DNA of 64,000 nt from Nocardioides eburneiflavus (GCF_004785795.1 NZ_SRRO01000001.1:186001-250000); one strand, 5' to 3'; counted from the stretch's first letter, positions 46,231 through 54,654 are shown. Made by a program: numbers and translations. Notes: generated from the sequence alone by a model not told the origin.

Positions 46231-46238
46231 CACAGGCA
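46231..46238. repeat. Target-site duplication, IS copy 2 (right)
   Basis: CACAGGCA, matching 44769-44776. Confidence 0.85.
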
Positions 46239-46256
46239 CGTCCTGAGTGGCCAGCG

Positions 46257-46661
46257 CTAATCGGATGCGACGTGGACGGCGCGCAGAATGCCCGGCAGGC
46301 TGTCTGGGTGGGCCAACGTCAGGTCGGCGAGCTCGCTCGGCCGGAACCAACGAAGGTCATCGTGCTCGTCCGGTGCTGCATTGACGGGATCGCCCTGCCA
46401 TCGCGTGACGACGAAGGCGTGCATGTCGAGAGCGGGATCGCAGACGTCCAGCGAGATGGGGCGGGGGTCGTGGATCTGGACCGCGAGCTCTTCACGGCAC
46501 TCCCGTGTGATGGCTTGACGCGGCGACTCGCTCGGCTCGACATGCCCTCCGACGAGGTCCCAGCAGTCGGGATACCAGCGACGCGATGGGTGCCGGTGCG
46601 CCAGCAGCACCAGACCGTCGCGCACGAGCGCAGCGACCGACAGCCGAGTCCGCACGTCCAC
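46257..46661 (-). CDS. Nudix hydrolase
   Basis: A 134-residue single-domain Nudix protein with the full box G-x5-E-x7-R-E-x2-E-E, seen as GHVEPSESPRQAITRECREEL. It begins with SVAALVRDGLVLLAHRHPSRRWYP, like MutT/ADP-ribose-pyrophosphatase-type members; substrate unknown. Its stop is only 19 bp past the IS duplication, so the insertion narrowly spared the coding region. It is followed upstream by the P-loop kinase gene on the same strand. Confidence 0.88.
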   Translation of the reverse strand: MDVRTRLSVAALVRDGLVLLAHRHPSRRWYPDCWDLVGGHVEPSESPRQAITRECREELAVQIHDPRPISLDVCDPALDMHAFVVTRWQGDPVNAAPDEHDDLRWFRPSELADLTLAHPDSLPGILRAVHVASD

Positions 46662-46671
46662 TACCGGGACC

Positions 46672-47181
46672 CTATCGGCGCGAAGTCAGCGCCGACCGCA
46701 CCGCCGCCGCGACCCCTGCCACGTCGACGACCGCGGACGTGTCGACCTCGATGAGCGGTCCGAGCCCCAGTGGAGCCACCTCCGATCCCCAGAGCTCGGA
46801 CTCCTCACGCAGCCCGTCGAGGTGACGGGGGTCCCTCACCCGGCGCACATAGCGCTCGCGCGCGACCTCGACGGGCACCAGGCAGCGCACCTCGACGACC
46901 GGCCCGGGCAGTGACCTCGCGAGCGGCTCCGCGTACGCGTACCAGGTGCTGTCGACGACGGCGGCCGGGCAGCTCCTCGCGACAGCGAGCAGCGCGTGCA
47001 CCGCGGCACGACCCGGCCGGCGGGACTCCTCGACGTCGGTCGGCGCACCCAGGACGGCCATGAGCGCCTCCTTGACCACGTCCTTGGAGAGGTGCGGGAC
47101 GCCCAGCTCCGACGCCAGCGCGGTCGACAGCGTGGTCTTGCCCGAGCCCGGCCACCCGCCGACGAGCACGAACCCCCGCAT
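46672..47181 (-). CDS. P-loop kinase/ATPase of the AAA_33 type
   Basis: A 169-residue protein with the Walker A motif GGWPGSGKTTLSTALA at residue 8 onward, a DSTWYAYAEPLARS segment resembling the Walker B/lid region, and VRRVRDPRHLDG as a likely lid arginine region. It resembles small nucleoside/aminoglycoside-like kinases of the AAA_33/zeta-toxin-like group; substrate unknown. The ATG at 47181 was chosen because the fold begins there (MRGFVLVGGWPG); the upstream open frame is low complexity. Confidence 0.75.
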   Translation of the reverse strand: MRGFVLVGGWPGSGKTTLSTALASELGVPHLSKDVVKEALMAVLGAPTDVEESRRPGRAAVHALLAVARSCPAAVVDSTWYAYAEPLARSLPGPVVEVRCLVPVEVARERYVRRVRDPRHLDGLREESELWGSEVAPLGLGPLIEVDTSAVVDVAGVAAAVRSALTSRR

Positions 47182-47201
47182 GCCTCGCCCCTTGCCGCTC
47201 G

Positions 47202-47444
47202 TCAACGGGCGAGCGCGGCCCGCAGCCGTGCTGCGTCGACGCGCCAGAAGTCGTGCTGGCGGCCGTCGACCAGGGTCACCGGGATCTCGTCGCGGTAGCG
47301 GTCCTCGAGGTCGTCGTCGGTGGTGATGTCGACCTCCTCGTACGCCTCCCCGAGCTCGTCGCACACGGCCGCGATCACGGCCCGGGCGTCGTCGCAGAGG
47401 TGGCAGCCCGGCCGGGAGTAGAGGGTGACGCGTGCGGTGGTCAC
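47202..47444 (-). CDS. Glutaredoxin-family protein
   Basis: An 80-residue thioredoxin-fold protein with the redox site SRPGCHLCDDA and the cis-Pro region EIPVTLVDG. It belongs to the DUF836-like glutaredoxin group; Mtb Rv0508 holds the equivalent place near hemA. Start GTG at 47444 overlaps the acyl-CoA ligase stop as GTGA. Confidence 0.87.
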   Translation of the reverse strand: MTTARVTLYSRPGCHLCDDARAVIAAVCDELGEAYEEVDITTDDDLEDRYRDEIPVTLVDGRQHDFWRVDAARLRAALAR

Positions 47445-48991
47445 TCCAGCAGCCCCTGGACCCGTCGGCGCTCGAGCCCGCGAAGCCGGCCCTTCTGCAC
47501 CTTGCCGGTGGCGGTGAGCGGCAGCTCGTCGACGACCTCGATCCGCGACGGCAGCTTGAACCGCGCGAGCCGCACGATCGCGTGGGCCCGGACCGCCTCC
47601 TCGAGGTGGGTCATCGGGCGGGACGGGACGACGTACGCCACCACGGCCTCCCCCGTCTCCTCGTCGGGGACGCCGATCACCGCGGCGTCGGCCACGCCCT
47701 CGACCTCGCGGATCACGTCCTCGACCTCGGTCGGGTAGACGTTGAACCCGCTGACGATCACCAGCTCCTTGACCCGGTCGACGAGGAAGAGGTCGCCCTC
47801 GGCGTCGAGGAATCCGACGTCACCAGTGGCGTACCAGCCGTCGGCGCCCGGGCCGTCGGCCCCGTCGGGCCAGTAGCCGCTGAACAGGTTGTCGCCGCGG
47901 ACCTGGATCTGGCCGGGGTCCTCGCCCTCGACCTGCCCCCACGTCTCGTCGACCAGGCGCAGCTCGATCCCGGGCAGGGCAGCTCCGACCGAGCCCGCCT
48001 GTGGCTTCTTGCTGCACAGCGTGCTCGTCACGACCGGGGCCGCCTCGGTGAGGCCGTAGCCCTGGTGCACGGGGATGCCGGTGATGGCGGTGAACTTCTC
48101 GATCACCTCGGCCTCGAGCGGAGCCGAGCCCGAGAGCACCAGCCGGACCGGGCCGAGGCGCTCGCGCAGGTGCTCGTCGGGCAGCCAGTGGGCGAAGACG
48201 GGTGGGGCGATCGGCACCACGCTGCACGCCTCGTCGTCGATCAGGTCGAGGACCGCCTGCGGGTCGTAGTGCTCCACGAGCAGCAGCCGCGCGCGGTGGC
48301 GCAGCACGCCGCCCAGGACGGCGTTGAGGCCGTAGACGTGGAACAGCGGCAGCACGCCCAGCACGACGTCGTCGCCGTGCATCATCGGTGGCTCGACCGC
48401 GGCCACCTGCTCGAGGTTGGCCAGCAGCGCCCGGTGGCTGAGCATCGCCGCGCGCGGCAGCCCGGAGGTGCCGCTGGTGTAGAGCAGGGCGGCGAGCTTC
48501 TCGGGGTCCGGCAGCGGGGGCACGGGGCGTACGACGTCGGCTCGCAGGTCGGCAAGGGCGACCTCGCCCTCAGCGGGCGACGTGCCGGTGACGACGACCG
48601 TCGGCGCGGCGACGCCCGGTCCCAGCTCGGCGAGCGCGCGGCGTACGACGTCGAGCGCCGTCTCGTCGACGACCACGAGGCGGGTGCCGGAGTCGGCGAT
48701 CATCCGCGCGAGCTCGCCGGCCGTCGACCTGGGGTTGACCGGCACCGCGACGACCTGGGCACGGAGGACTGCGAGGTAGGTCGTGACGAACTCGATCCGG
48801 TTGCCGACGACGATCATCAACCGCTGCCCGGCGCGTACGCCGTGGGCACCCAGACCGGTCGCGAGGCGGGCGACCTCGTCCTCGAGCTGCGTCCACGTGA
48901 GCGAGCGTCCGCCGCTCTCGACGAGGGCCTGCCGGTCGGGGACGTCCGCGGCGGCCTCGGCCACCAACGCAGAGATGTCGTTGCGCGGCAT
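47441..48991 (-). CDS. AMP-dependent acyl-CoA synthetase/ligase (FadD-like)
   Basis: ATP-dependent activation of a carboxylic acid, probably a fatty acid. At 516 residues it is a full-length ANL enzyme with LYTSGTSGLPRAAMLSH (ATP loop), QGYGLTEAAPV, WYATGDVGFLDAEGDLFLVDR and the C-terminal lysine motif LPLTATGKVQK. The ATP loop has Arg-Ala where Lys-Gly is usual (PRAA for PKG). The ATG at 48991 has GGAAGGA upstream. It is divergent from the HAD phosphatase and overlaps the glutaredoxin start. Confidence 0.88.
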   Translation of the reverse strand: MPRNDISALVAEAAADVPDRQALVESGGRSLTWTQLEDEVARLATGLGAHGVRAGQRLMIVVGNRIEFVTTYLAVLRAQVVAVPVNPRSTAGELARMIADSGTRLVVVDETALDVVRRALAELGPGVAAPTVVVTGTSPAEGEVALADLRADVVRPVPPLPDPEKLAALLYTSGTSGLPRAAMLSHRALLANLEQVAAVEPPMMHGDDVVLGVLPLFHVYGLNAVLGGVLRHRARLLLVEHYDPQAVLDLIDDEACSVVPIAPPVFAHWLPDEHLRERLGPVRLVLSGSAPLEAEVIEKFTAITGIPVHQGYGLTEAAPVVTSTLCSKKPQAGSVGAALPGIELRLVDETWGQVEGEDPGQIQVRGDNLFSGYWPDGADGPGADGWYATGDVGFLDAEGDLFLVDRVKELVIVSGFNVYPTEVEDVIREVEGVADAAVIGVPDEETGEAVVAYVVPSRPMTHLEEAVRAHAIVRLARFKLPSRIEVVDELPLTATGKVQKGRLRGLERRRVQGLLE

Positions 48992-49022
48992 GGGCCGATC
49001 CTTCCACAGCTAGGCTTGACGG

Positions 49023-49910
49023 GTGACTCCGTCCGAGCGACCGCGCCGCCTCAACCTGCAGCAGCGCTCGGCCCTCGCGGGCGAGGCCGCGGCGGCGTCG
49101 GCGGAGGTCGAGAACGCGCTCCTGACGCCCGTGGACCCCACCGCTGCGGCGTTCTTCGACGTCGACAACACGGTCATGCAGGGGGCGAGCATCTTCCACC
49201 TCGCCCGCGGCCTGCACCGCCGCCAGTTCTTCACCACGCGCGAGATCGCCTCGGCCGCCTGGAAGCAGGCCTACTTCCGCATCGTCGGCGTCGAGGACCC
49301 CGAGCACGTGGCCGACGCCCGCAACTCGGCGCTGTCCTTCATCGCCGGGCACACCACCGCCGAGCTCGAGGAGCTCGGCGAGGAGATCTTCGACGAGGCG
49401 ATGGCGCACCGGATCTGGCCCGGCACCCGCGCCCTGGCCCAGCTGCACCTCGACGAGGGCCAGCGGGTGTGGCTCGTCACCGCCGCCCCGATCGAGATCG
49501 CCAGCATCATCGCGCGCCGCCTCGGGCTCACCGGCGCGATGGGCACCGTCGCCGAGCACGTCGACGGTGTCTACACCGGCCAGCTCGTCGGAGACCTCCT
49601 CCACGGTCCGGCCAAGGCCGAGGCGATCAAGGCACTGGCCGCCCGCGAGGGGCTCGACCTGTCCCGGTGCTCGGCCTACTCCGACTCCAGCAACGACCTC
49701 CCGATGCTGTCGATGGTCGGCGACCCCTGCGCGATCAACCCCGACGCCCGGCTCCGCGCCCATGCCCGCGCCCACGGCTGGCGGATCCACGACTACCGCA
49801 CCGGTCGCAAGGCCGCCCGCGCCGGGCTGGTGGGCGCGGCCGTCGCAGGTGCGGTCACGGGGGCCGTCGCCGCGGGGGTCAGCGTCCGCGGGCGCGGCCG
49901 GTCCGCCTGA
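49023..49910 (+). CDS. HAD-IB family phosphatase (SerB1-like)
   Basis: A 295-residue HAD hydrolase. Motif I is FFDVDNTVMQG (both aspartates present), motif II VTAAPIEIAS, and motifs III/IV are LLHGPAKAEAIKALA and YSDSSNDLPML. A C-terminal Ala/Gly-rich hydrophobic segment may be membrane-associated. It corresponds in place to Mtb Rv0505c (serB1), annotated as a phosphoserine phosphatase; the real substrate is uncertain. GTG start with TAGGCT 6 nt upstream. Confidence 0.87.
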   Translation: MTPSERPRRLNLQQRSALAGEAAAASAEVENALLTPVDPTAAAFFDVDNTVMQGASIFHLARGLHRRQFFTTREIASAAWKQAYFRIVGVEDPEHVADARNSALSFIAGHTTAELEELGEEIFDEAMAHRIWPGTRALAQLHLDEGQRVWLVTAAPIEIASIIARRLGLTGAMGTVAEHVDGVYTGQLVGDLLHGPAKAEAIKALAAREGLDLSRCSAYSDSSNDLPMLSMVGDPCAINPDARLRAHARAHGWRIHDYRTGRKAARAGLVGAAVAGAVTGAVAAGVSVRGRGRSA

Positions 49911-49913
49911 GGT

Positions 49914-49928
49914 GTAACTCGAAGTTAC
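49914..49928. promoter_or_regulatory. BldD-like palindrome upstream of the sigma factor gene
   Basis: GTAACTCGAAGTTAC is a perfect 6-bp-arm palindrome. It matches the published Streptomyces BldD consensus TNACNC-(A/T)G-NGTNA except at the two central positions. In Streptomyces, BldD binds upstream of bldN. No BldD gene lies in this window. Confidence 0.4.
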
Positions 49929-49935
49929 TCACGGG

Positions 49936-49965
49936 TTCACAAGACCCGGCCTCGCCCCTTATCGT
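49936..49965 (+). promoter_or_regulatory. Candidate promoter of the sigma/anti-sigma operon
   Basis: TTCACA (49936-49941) and TATCGT (49960-49965) with an 18-bp spacer; start near 49972, about 25 nt before the ATG, with ribosome site GGGAGGGGA in the leader. Confidence 0.45.
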
Positions 49966-49996
49966 GGATGATGCTGCAACCGGGAGGGGACACCGC

Positions 49997-50785
49997 ATGC
50001 GGTCATCAGACGACCTTCAGCATGCCTTCGACGAGGGCATGGACGCGCTCCGGCGCGCGGTCCTCGCTGTCCTCTCCCCGCCCCTCGTCACCCAGCCCGC
50101 CGGCCACGTCCTGCTCGCCGAGACCGCCACGCCCGGCGCGGCGCCGCTGCCGTCCCCCCGGCACGGACCGTCCGGCTCGAGCCCGGTCGGCGACGAGGAC
50201 CGGGCGACCTCGTCGGAGGTGGACGGGGCCGAGCGCGAGCGGCTGATCGCGCTGGTCGAGCTGGCCCGAGCCGGCGACAAGGAGGCGTTCGGCCTCCTCT
50301 ACGACCACTACCACCTGTCGGTCTACCGCTTCCTCTACTACCGCACCCGCTCGCAGACGCTGGCCGAGGACCTCACCTCGGAGACGTTCTTCCGCGCGCT
50401 GCGGAGCATGAACAACTTCCGCTGGCAGGGCAAGGACTTCGGCGCCTGGCTGATGACCATCGCGCGCAACCTCACCACGGACCACTTCAAGGCGGGGCGC
50501 ACCCGCCTGGAGATGACCACCGAGGACATGACGCCGCACGACGACGCCACCGAGGGCCCCGAGGACGCGGTGATCGCGGGGCTCACCAACGAGGTGCTGC
50601 TCAAGGCGCTCACCGAGCTGCCGACCGAGCAGCGCGAGTGCCTGATCATGCGCTTCCTGCAGGGCCTGTCGATCGCGGAGACCGCGCTGGCCCTCGACCG
50701 CTCCGACGGCGCCGTCAAGCAGCTGCAGCTGCGCGGCGTACGCAACCTGGCCAAGCTGATGCCGGAGGGGTTGAGAGACACGTGA
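49997..50785 (+). CDS. ECF sigma factor, BldN/AdsA type
   Basis: A 262-residue ECF sigma factor. Region 2 is FGLLYDHYHLSVYRFLYYRTRS, AEDLTSETFFRALRSM and DFGAWLMTIARNLTTDHFK; region 4 is LTELPTEQRECLIMRFLQGLSIAETA. About 75 low-complexity residues precede region 2, recalling the N-terminal pro-sequence of Streptomyces BldN. The next gene is its likely anti-sigma factor, as for bldN-rsbN. Target genes are unknown. The ATG has GGGAGGGGA 6 nt upstream; the very long open frame reaching back to 47432 is antisense shadow. Confidence 0.9.
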   Translation: MRSSDDLQHAFDEGMDALRRAVLAVLSPPLVTQPAGHVLLAETATPGAAPLPSPRHGPSGSSPVGDEDRATSSEVDGAERERLIALVELARAGDKEAFGLLYDHYHLSVYRFLYYRTRSQTLAEDLTSETFFRALRSMNNFRWQGKDFGAWLMTIARNLTTDHFKAGRTRLEMTTEDMTPHDDATEGPEDAVIAGLTNEVLLKALTELPTEQRECLIMRFLQGLSIAETALALDRSDGAVKQLQLRGVRNLAKLMPEGLRDT

Positions 50786-50864
50786 CACACCCCGTAACTC
50801 CAGCCTCGCCTGACTCGTTCGTCCGTGTGGGAGGAACCACCCGCAGCGAGACAGGACGACAGCG

Positions 50865-52085
50865 ATGACACCCGCCTTCTCGGCACGCCGACGTGCCGAC
50901 GAGTTCGAGGCACTTCTCTCCCGAGGCCCGGACACCCCGCTCACCGAGCGTGACGCGGAGCGGTTCGCAGCACTTCTCGACGTCGTCGCGGACCTGCGGT
51001 CCGTCCCCCGGCCGGCCCCGCGCCCCGAGTTCGTGTCATCCCTGCGCGAGAGCCTGATGGCCGAGGCCGACACCGTGCTGGTCCGCCAGCCCGCCGCGCC
51101 GCGCCGGCTGGCGATGCCCACCGGCTCCCGGACGCGCCAGCGCCGCATCGGCGCCCTGCTCGGCGGTGCCGCGCTCGTGGGCTCCGCGGCGACCATGGCG
51201 GTCGCCGCCCAGACCGCACTGCCGGGCGAGTCACTGTACGGCGTGAAGCGAGGCATCGAGTCCGCGCAGGTGCGCCTCGCGACCGACGACGCCGCGCGCG
51301 GCCGCGTGATGCTGGCGCAGGCCGGCACCCGCCTGACCGAGCTCGAGGAGCTCGCCGCAGGCGACGCCGGGGACCAGCTCGTGGCCGGCACGCTCGACAC
51401 CTTCACCCGCCAGTCCAGTGACGGCGTACGCACCCTGCTGACCTCCTACGAGGCCACCGGGAGCGACCGCGACGCCCAGGACGCCCGCGACTTCACCGCC
51501 TCCAGCATGGACCGCCTCGAGGCGCTCGAGGACCAGCTCCCCGAGAGCGCGCGCGACGAGCTGGTCGCCGCCGGCCGTACGCTCACCGACCTCGACCTCG
51601 AGATCAGCAACGCCTGCCCGGCGTGCACCGGCGGCATCACCACGACGCCGGACTTCCTGCTGGCCAGCACGCCGACGGATCTCCTCGCGGGACTCGACGC
51701 GGACGCCGTGACGCTCGAGGCGGCCCCGATCTCGGGGCAGGACCTCACCGGCATCACCGTGCCGGAGGAGCTCGACCCACAGCAGCCCGTGCCGACGGCG
51801 GGCCTGCCGTCGACCCCCGCGTCGACGCCGACGCTCCCCGTCCCGACGTCGACCCAGCCCACCAAGACCGACCCGACCAAGCCGATCGACGAGGCCACCG
51901 GGACCGTCACCGAGACCACCGGCGAGGTCGTCGACGAGCTCGACGACGCGACCGGCGGCGCGCTCGGCGGACTGACGACCGGCATCGACGACGCGACCGG
52001 CGGCCTCATCGGCGAGGTGACCGGGACGCTCGGCGACGCCACCGGCGGCACCCTGGACGACGCGACGGGCAACCTGCTGCCCTGA
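50865..52085 (+). CDS. DUF5667 membrane anti-sigma factor (RsbN-like)
   Basis: A 406-residue predicted single-pass membrane protein. The cytoplasmic N-terminus (1-100) would bind the sigma factor. A helix (IGALLGGAALVGSAATMAVAA, about 104-124) precedes the DUF5667 region starting ALPGESLYGVKRGIESAQ. The C-terminal third is Thr/Pro then Gly/Asp/Thr-rich repeats (DDATGG-like units), likely an extracellular stalk. It follows the sigma gene by 79 nt. RsbN of S. coelicolor has the same place and domain; it inhibits BldN. Confidence 0.85.
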   Translation: MTPAFSARRRADEFEALLSRGPDTPLTERDAERFAALLDVVADLRSVPRPAPRPEFVSSLRESLMAEADTVLVRQPAAPRRLAMPTGSRTRQRRIGALLGGAALVGSAATMAVAAQTALPGESLYGVKRGIESAQVRLATDDAARGRVMLAQAGTRLTELEELAAGDAGDQLVAGTLDTFTRQSSDGVRTLLTSYEATGSDRDAQDARDFTASSMDRLEALEDQLPESARDELVAAGRTLTDLDLEISNACPACTGGITTTPDFLLASTPTDLLAGLDADAVTLEAAPISGQDLTGITVPEELDPQQPVPTAGLPSTPASTPTLPVPTSTQPTKTDPTKPIDEATGTVTETTGEVVDELDDATGGALGGLTTGIDDATGGLIGEVTGTLGDATGGTLDDATGNLLP

Positions 52086-52094
52086 CCCCAGGCG

Positions 52095-53234
52095 CTAGCT
52101 GAAGACCCCGTCGCGCTCGCGCAGGAGGTCGAACAGCGTGTGCTGGATGGTCTCGCGCACCTGGTCTGTCACGTTGAAGACCAGCATCGGGTCCTCCGCC
52201 TCCGCCGCGTCGTAGGAGTCGGTGCGGATCGGCTCGCCGAACTCGAGGATCCACTTCGACGGCAGCGGCACCATGCCCAGCGGACCGAGCCACGGGAAGA
52301 ACGGCGTGATCGGGATGTAGGGCACGCCCAGCAACCGCGCGAGCGACGGCACGTTGCCGACGAGGGGATAGATCTCCTCGGCGCCCACGACGGAGAGCGG
52401 GATGATCGGTACGCCGGTCCGCAGCGCGGCGGAGACGAACCCGCCCCGGCCGAACCGCTGGAGCTTGTAGCGCTCGCTGAACGGCTTGCCGATGCCCTTG
52501 AAGCCCTCGGGCCACACGCCGACCAGCTCGCCGCCGGACAGCATCCGCTCCGCATCCTCGATGCAGGCGAGCGTCGCGCCGCCCTTGCGTGCCAGCGCGC
52601 TCACCACGGGGAGCCGGAAGACCAGGTCCGCGCCGAGCGGGCGAAGGAAGCGATCGGCGTGGTCGTGCACGGTCAGCATCGTCATCAGCCCGTCGAGCGG
52701 CACCGTGCCGGAGTGGTTGGACACCACCAGCGCCCCACCCTCGGCGGGGATGTTCTCCAGGCCGCGGACCTCCAGGCGGAACCACTTCTCCGCGATCGGG
52801 CGCAGCGCGGCCATGAAGAAACGCTCGGTGAGCTCGCGGTCGAAGCCGTAGTCGTCGACCTCGTAGTCGCCCTCCAGCCGCCGGCGTGCGAACGCCATGA
52901 GCTCGGCGAGGCGACGCTCCCAGTCGTCACCGAACACCTCGTGCGCAGCGCCCTGGAGCGCCGACAGCCAGTCGCCCACGGGGATCCCGGCCGTGGGCCC
53001 GGTCTCCTCGGCGACCTTCTGCCGGGTCGGTCCTGCCGCCGGCTCCGGGCGGGGCGGCGAGGCCTTCGCGGTGGACGCGTCGGGGGGCTTCTTCGCCGCC
53101 TTGCGGGCGGACGGCGCCAGGTTGCGGGCGGCCGAGGAGGGCCGAGCGCTGCCGGACCCACGACCGGGCCGGCCTCCGGTGCCGATCGGGATGACGACGG
53201 CGTCATCCGCGCCGTTGCGGGCTTCCTCAGGCAC
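52095..53234 (-). CDS. Lysophospholipid acyltransferase family protein (PlsC-like)
   Basis: A 379-residue protein with an Ala/Lys/Pro-rich N-terminal region (1-130) and a PlsC fold with NHSGTVPLD (the HX4D catalytic motif), VWPEGFKGIGKPF (substrate-phosphate motif) and VPIIPLSVVGAEE. It probably acylates a lysophospholipid or a related glycolipid. Mtb Rv0502 has the same place beside galE2. Start GTG at 53234 overlaps the epimerase stop by 8 nt and has GGAAGGGG upstream. Confidence 0.86.
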   Translation of the reverse strand: MPEEARNGADDAVVIPIGTGGRPGRGSGSARPSSAARNLAPSARKAAKKPPDASTAKASPPRPEPAAGPTRQKVAEETGPTAGIPVGDWLSALQGAAHEVFGDDWERRLAELMAFARRRLEGDYEVDDYGFDRELTERFFMAALRPIAEKWFRLEVRGLENIPAEGGALVVSNHSGTVPLDGLMTMLTVHDHADRFLRPLGADLVFRLPVVSALARKGGATLACIEDAERMLSGGELVGVWPEGFKGIGKPFSERYKLQRFGRGGFVSAALRTGVPIIPLSVVGAEEIYPLVGNVPSLARLLGVPYIPITPFFPWLGPLGMVPLPSKWILEFGEPIRTDSYDAAEAEDPMLVFNVTDQVRETIQHTLFDLLRERDGVFS

Positions 53235-54213
53235 GACCGGCCCCTTCCTGGGGGGAGGCACCGGCGGGCGACAGCTCGCGGCAGAAGTCGGCGAACGCCT
53301 CAGCGGTGGTGAACCTCGGCTCGAAGCCGAGCTCGCTGCGCATCCGGGTGGTGTCCACACCCCGACCGTAGGTCAGGAACCCCAGCTGCTCGGGCGAGAA
53401 GTCCGAGATGCGGGCCTGCCGCATGGTCGCGCCGAGGCGGCCGACGGCGAAGCTCGGCAGCGCGACGGACGGGCGGCCGAGGCGGCGCACGGCCTGGCTC
53501 AGCGTCATCAGCCCGTCTCCGGCGACGTTGAACGTGCCGGGGATGCCGGTGATCGCGGCGTGACGCAGGACCCGGAGGAGGTCGTCCTCGTGGAGGAACT
53601 GCAGCCGTGGGTCGAAGCCCAGGACGCGGGGCACCACCGGCAGGCGGAAGTAGTTGGTGAGCGGGCTCGACACGTGGGGGCCGACGACGTTGGCCGCGCG
53701 GATCGTCGTGACGTCGACGTCGGGGCGCCGGCGCGCGAAGCCGCGCACGTAGCCCTCGATCTCGGCGACGTCCTTGGCGTAGCCCGAGGACGGCAGCCGC
53801 TTGGGGCCCATGTCCTCGGTGAACATCGCGGGGTCGCGTGGGCTCGAGCCGTAGACGGTGGTGGTCGACTTCACCACCAGGCGCTCGACGGTCGTCGACT
53901 TCTGGCACGCAGCGAGCAGCTGCATGGAGCCGATGACGTTGAGCTCCTTCATCGTCCCGCGGCCACCGGCCGAGCCGGGCGTGGCGATCACGCTCATGTG
54001 GACGACGGTGTCGACGTCCTCCTTGGCGAGGACCTTGGCGATGACGGGGTTGCGGATGTCAGCTCGGACGAACGAGACGTCCCCGATGTCGCCCCGTGGC
54101 GGGACGACGTCGACCCCGATGACTCGATCGATGGACGGGTCGCCGGCCGCGGCGCGCGCGAAGCGTCGCCCTATGTCCCGGGAGATCCCGGTGACCAGCA
54201 CGACCCGCCCCAT
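53227..54213 (-). CDS. NAD-dependent epimerase/dehydratase (SDR family)
   Basis: A 328-residue extended SDR protein. The cofactor loop is VLVTGISRDIGRRFA, with VIGVDVVPPRGD and VRADIRNP. The catalytic lysine and tyrosine appear as SGYAKDVAEIEGY. It corresponds in place to Mtb galE2 (Rv0501), but sugar-nucleotide specificity cannot be inferred. Its 3' end overlaps the PlsC-like gene, and bS22 starts 110 nt upstream of it in the same direction. Confidence 0.87.
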   Translation of the reverse strand: MGRVVLVTGISRDIGRRFARAAAGDPSIDRVIGVDVVPPRGDIGDVSFVRADIRNPVIAKVLAKEDVDTVVHMSVIATPGSAGGRGTMKELNVIGSMQLLAACQKSTTVERLVVKSTTTVYGSSPRDPAMFTEDMGPKRLPSSGYAKDVAEIEGYVRGFARRRPDVDVTTIRAANVVGPHVSSPLTNYFRLPVVPRVLGFDPRLQFLHEDDLLRVLRHAAITGIPGTFNVAGDGLMTLSQAVRRLGRPSVALPSFAVGRLGATMRQARISDFSPEQLGFLTYGRGVDTTRMRSELGFEPRFTTAEAFADFCRELSPAGASPQEGAGRA

Positions 54214-54225
54214 GGTCGAGGGGTG

Positions 54226-54327
54226 TTACTTGCCGAGCTTGCGGCGCTGGACGCGCGTCTTCTTGAGAAGCTTGCGGTGCTTCTTCTTGGCCATGCGCTT
54301 GCGCCGCTTCTTGATGACAGAACCCAC
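54226..54327 (-). CDS. Small ribosomal protein bS22 (AURKAIP1/COX24-like)
   Basis: A 33-residue, extremely basic protein: [18 protein letters not shown] followed by [15 protein letters not shown]. It matches the COX24/AURKAIP1 family now known as bS22 in mycobacterial 30S subunits and annotated as Rv0500B. The start is GTG at 54327. Order HTH-bS22-epimerase-PlsC matches Mtb Rv0500A-Rv0502. Its size makes it easy to miss. Confidence 0.92.
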   Translation of the reverse strand: MGSVIKKRRKRMAKKKHRKLLKKTRVQRRKLGK

Positions 54328-54447
54328 GTGGATCAGACCTTTCCTTGCGACCGGCGTCCGCCGGTCGGACCCGCACACCCTACTTGGCAGGGAGGTGGAC
54401 CGCGGAATCGAGTCGGAGCAGTGGGACCTGATCCGGAGAGGCGGGTG

Positions 54448-54654
54448 TCAGCCCGCGTTGTAGAAGCTCTTGCGGAGGTACTCGTTGACGTCGTCCTCGG
54501 TGACCCGGAACGAGCGGCCGACGCGGACCGCGGGCAGCTCGCCGCCGTGGACGAGCCGGTAGACCGTCATCTTCGAGACGCGCATCTTGGCCGCGACCTC
54601 GGCAATGGTCAGGAACTGCGCCTCGGACATGTCGCCAGGGGTGTTCTCAGCCAT
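54448..54654 (-). CDS. Excisionase/BldC-type helix-turn-helix protein
   Basis: A 68-residue DNA-binding protein with a MerR-like winged HTH: LTIAEVAAKMRVSKMTVYRLVHGGELPAVRVGRSF, then RVTEDDVNEYLRK. It is the homologue by place of Mtb Rv0500A. The ATG at 54654 is used; a GTG at 54663 would add three residues, and the GAAGGA site is awkwardly placed for both. A leader of about 65 nt carries a GCCGGC-paired hairpin. Target genes unknown. Confidence 0.88.
   Translation of the reverse strand: MAENTPGDMSEAQFLTIAEVAAKMRVSKMTVYRLVHGGELPAVRVGRSFRVTEDDVNEYLRKSFYNAG

Noticed and set aside
47432..49996. Very long plus-strand frame upstream of the sigma factor
   Set aside because: It is antisense to the acyl-CoA ligase and in a wrong frame over the HAD gene; only the last part from 49997 is coding.
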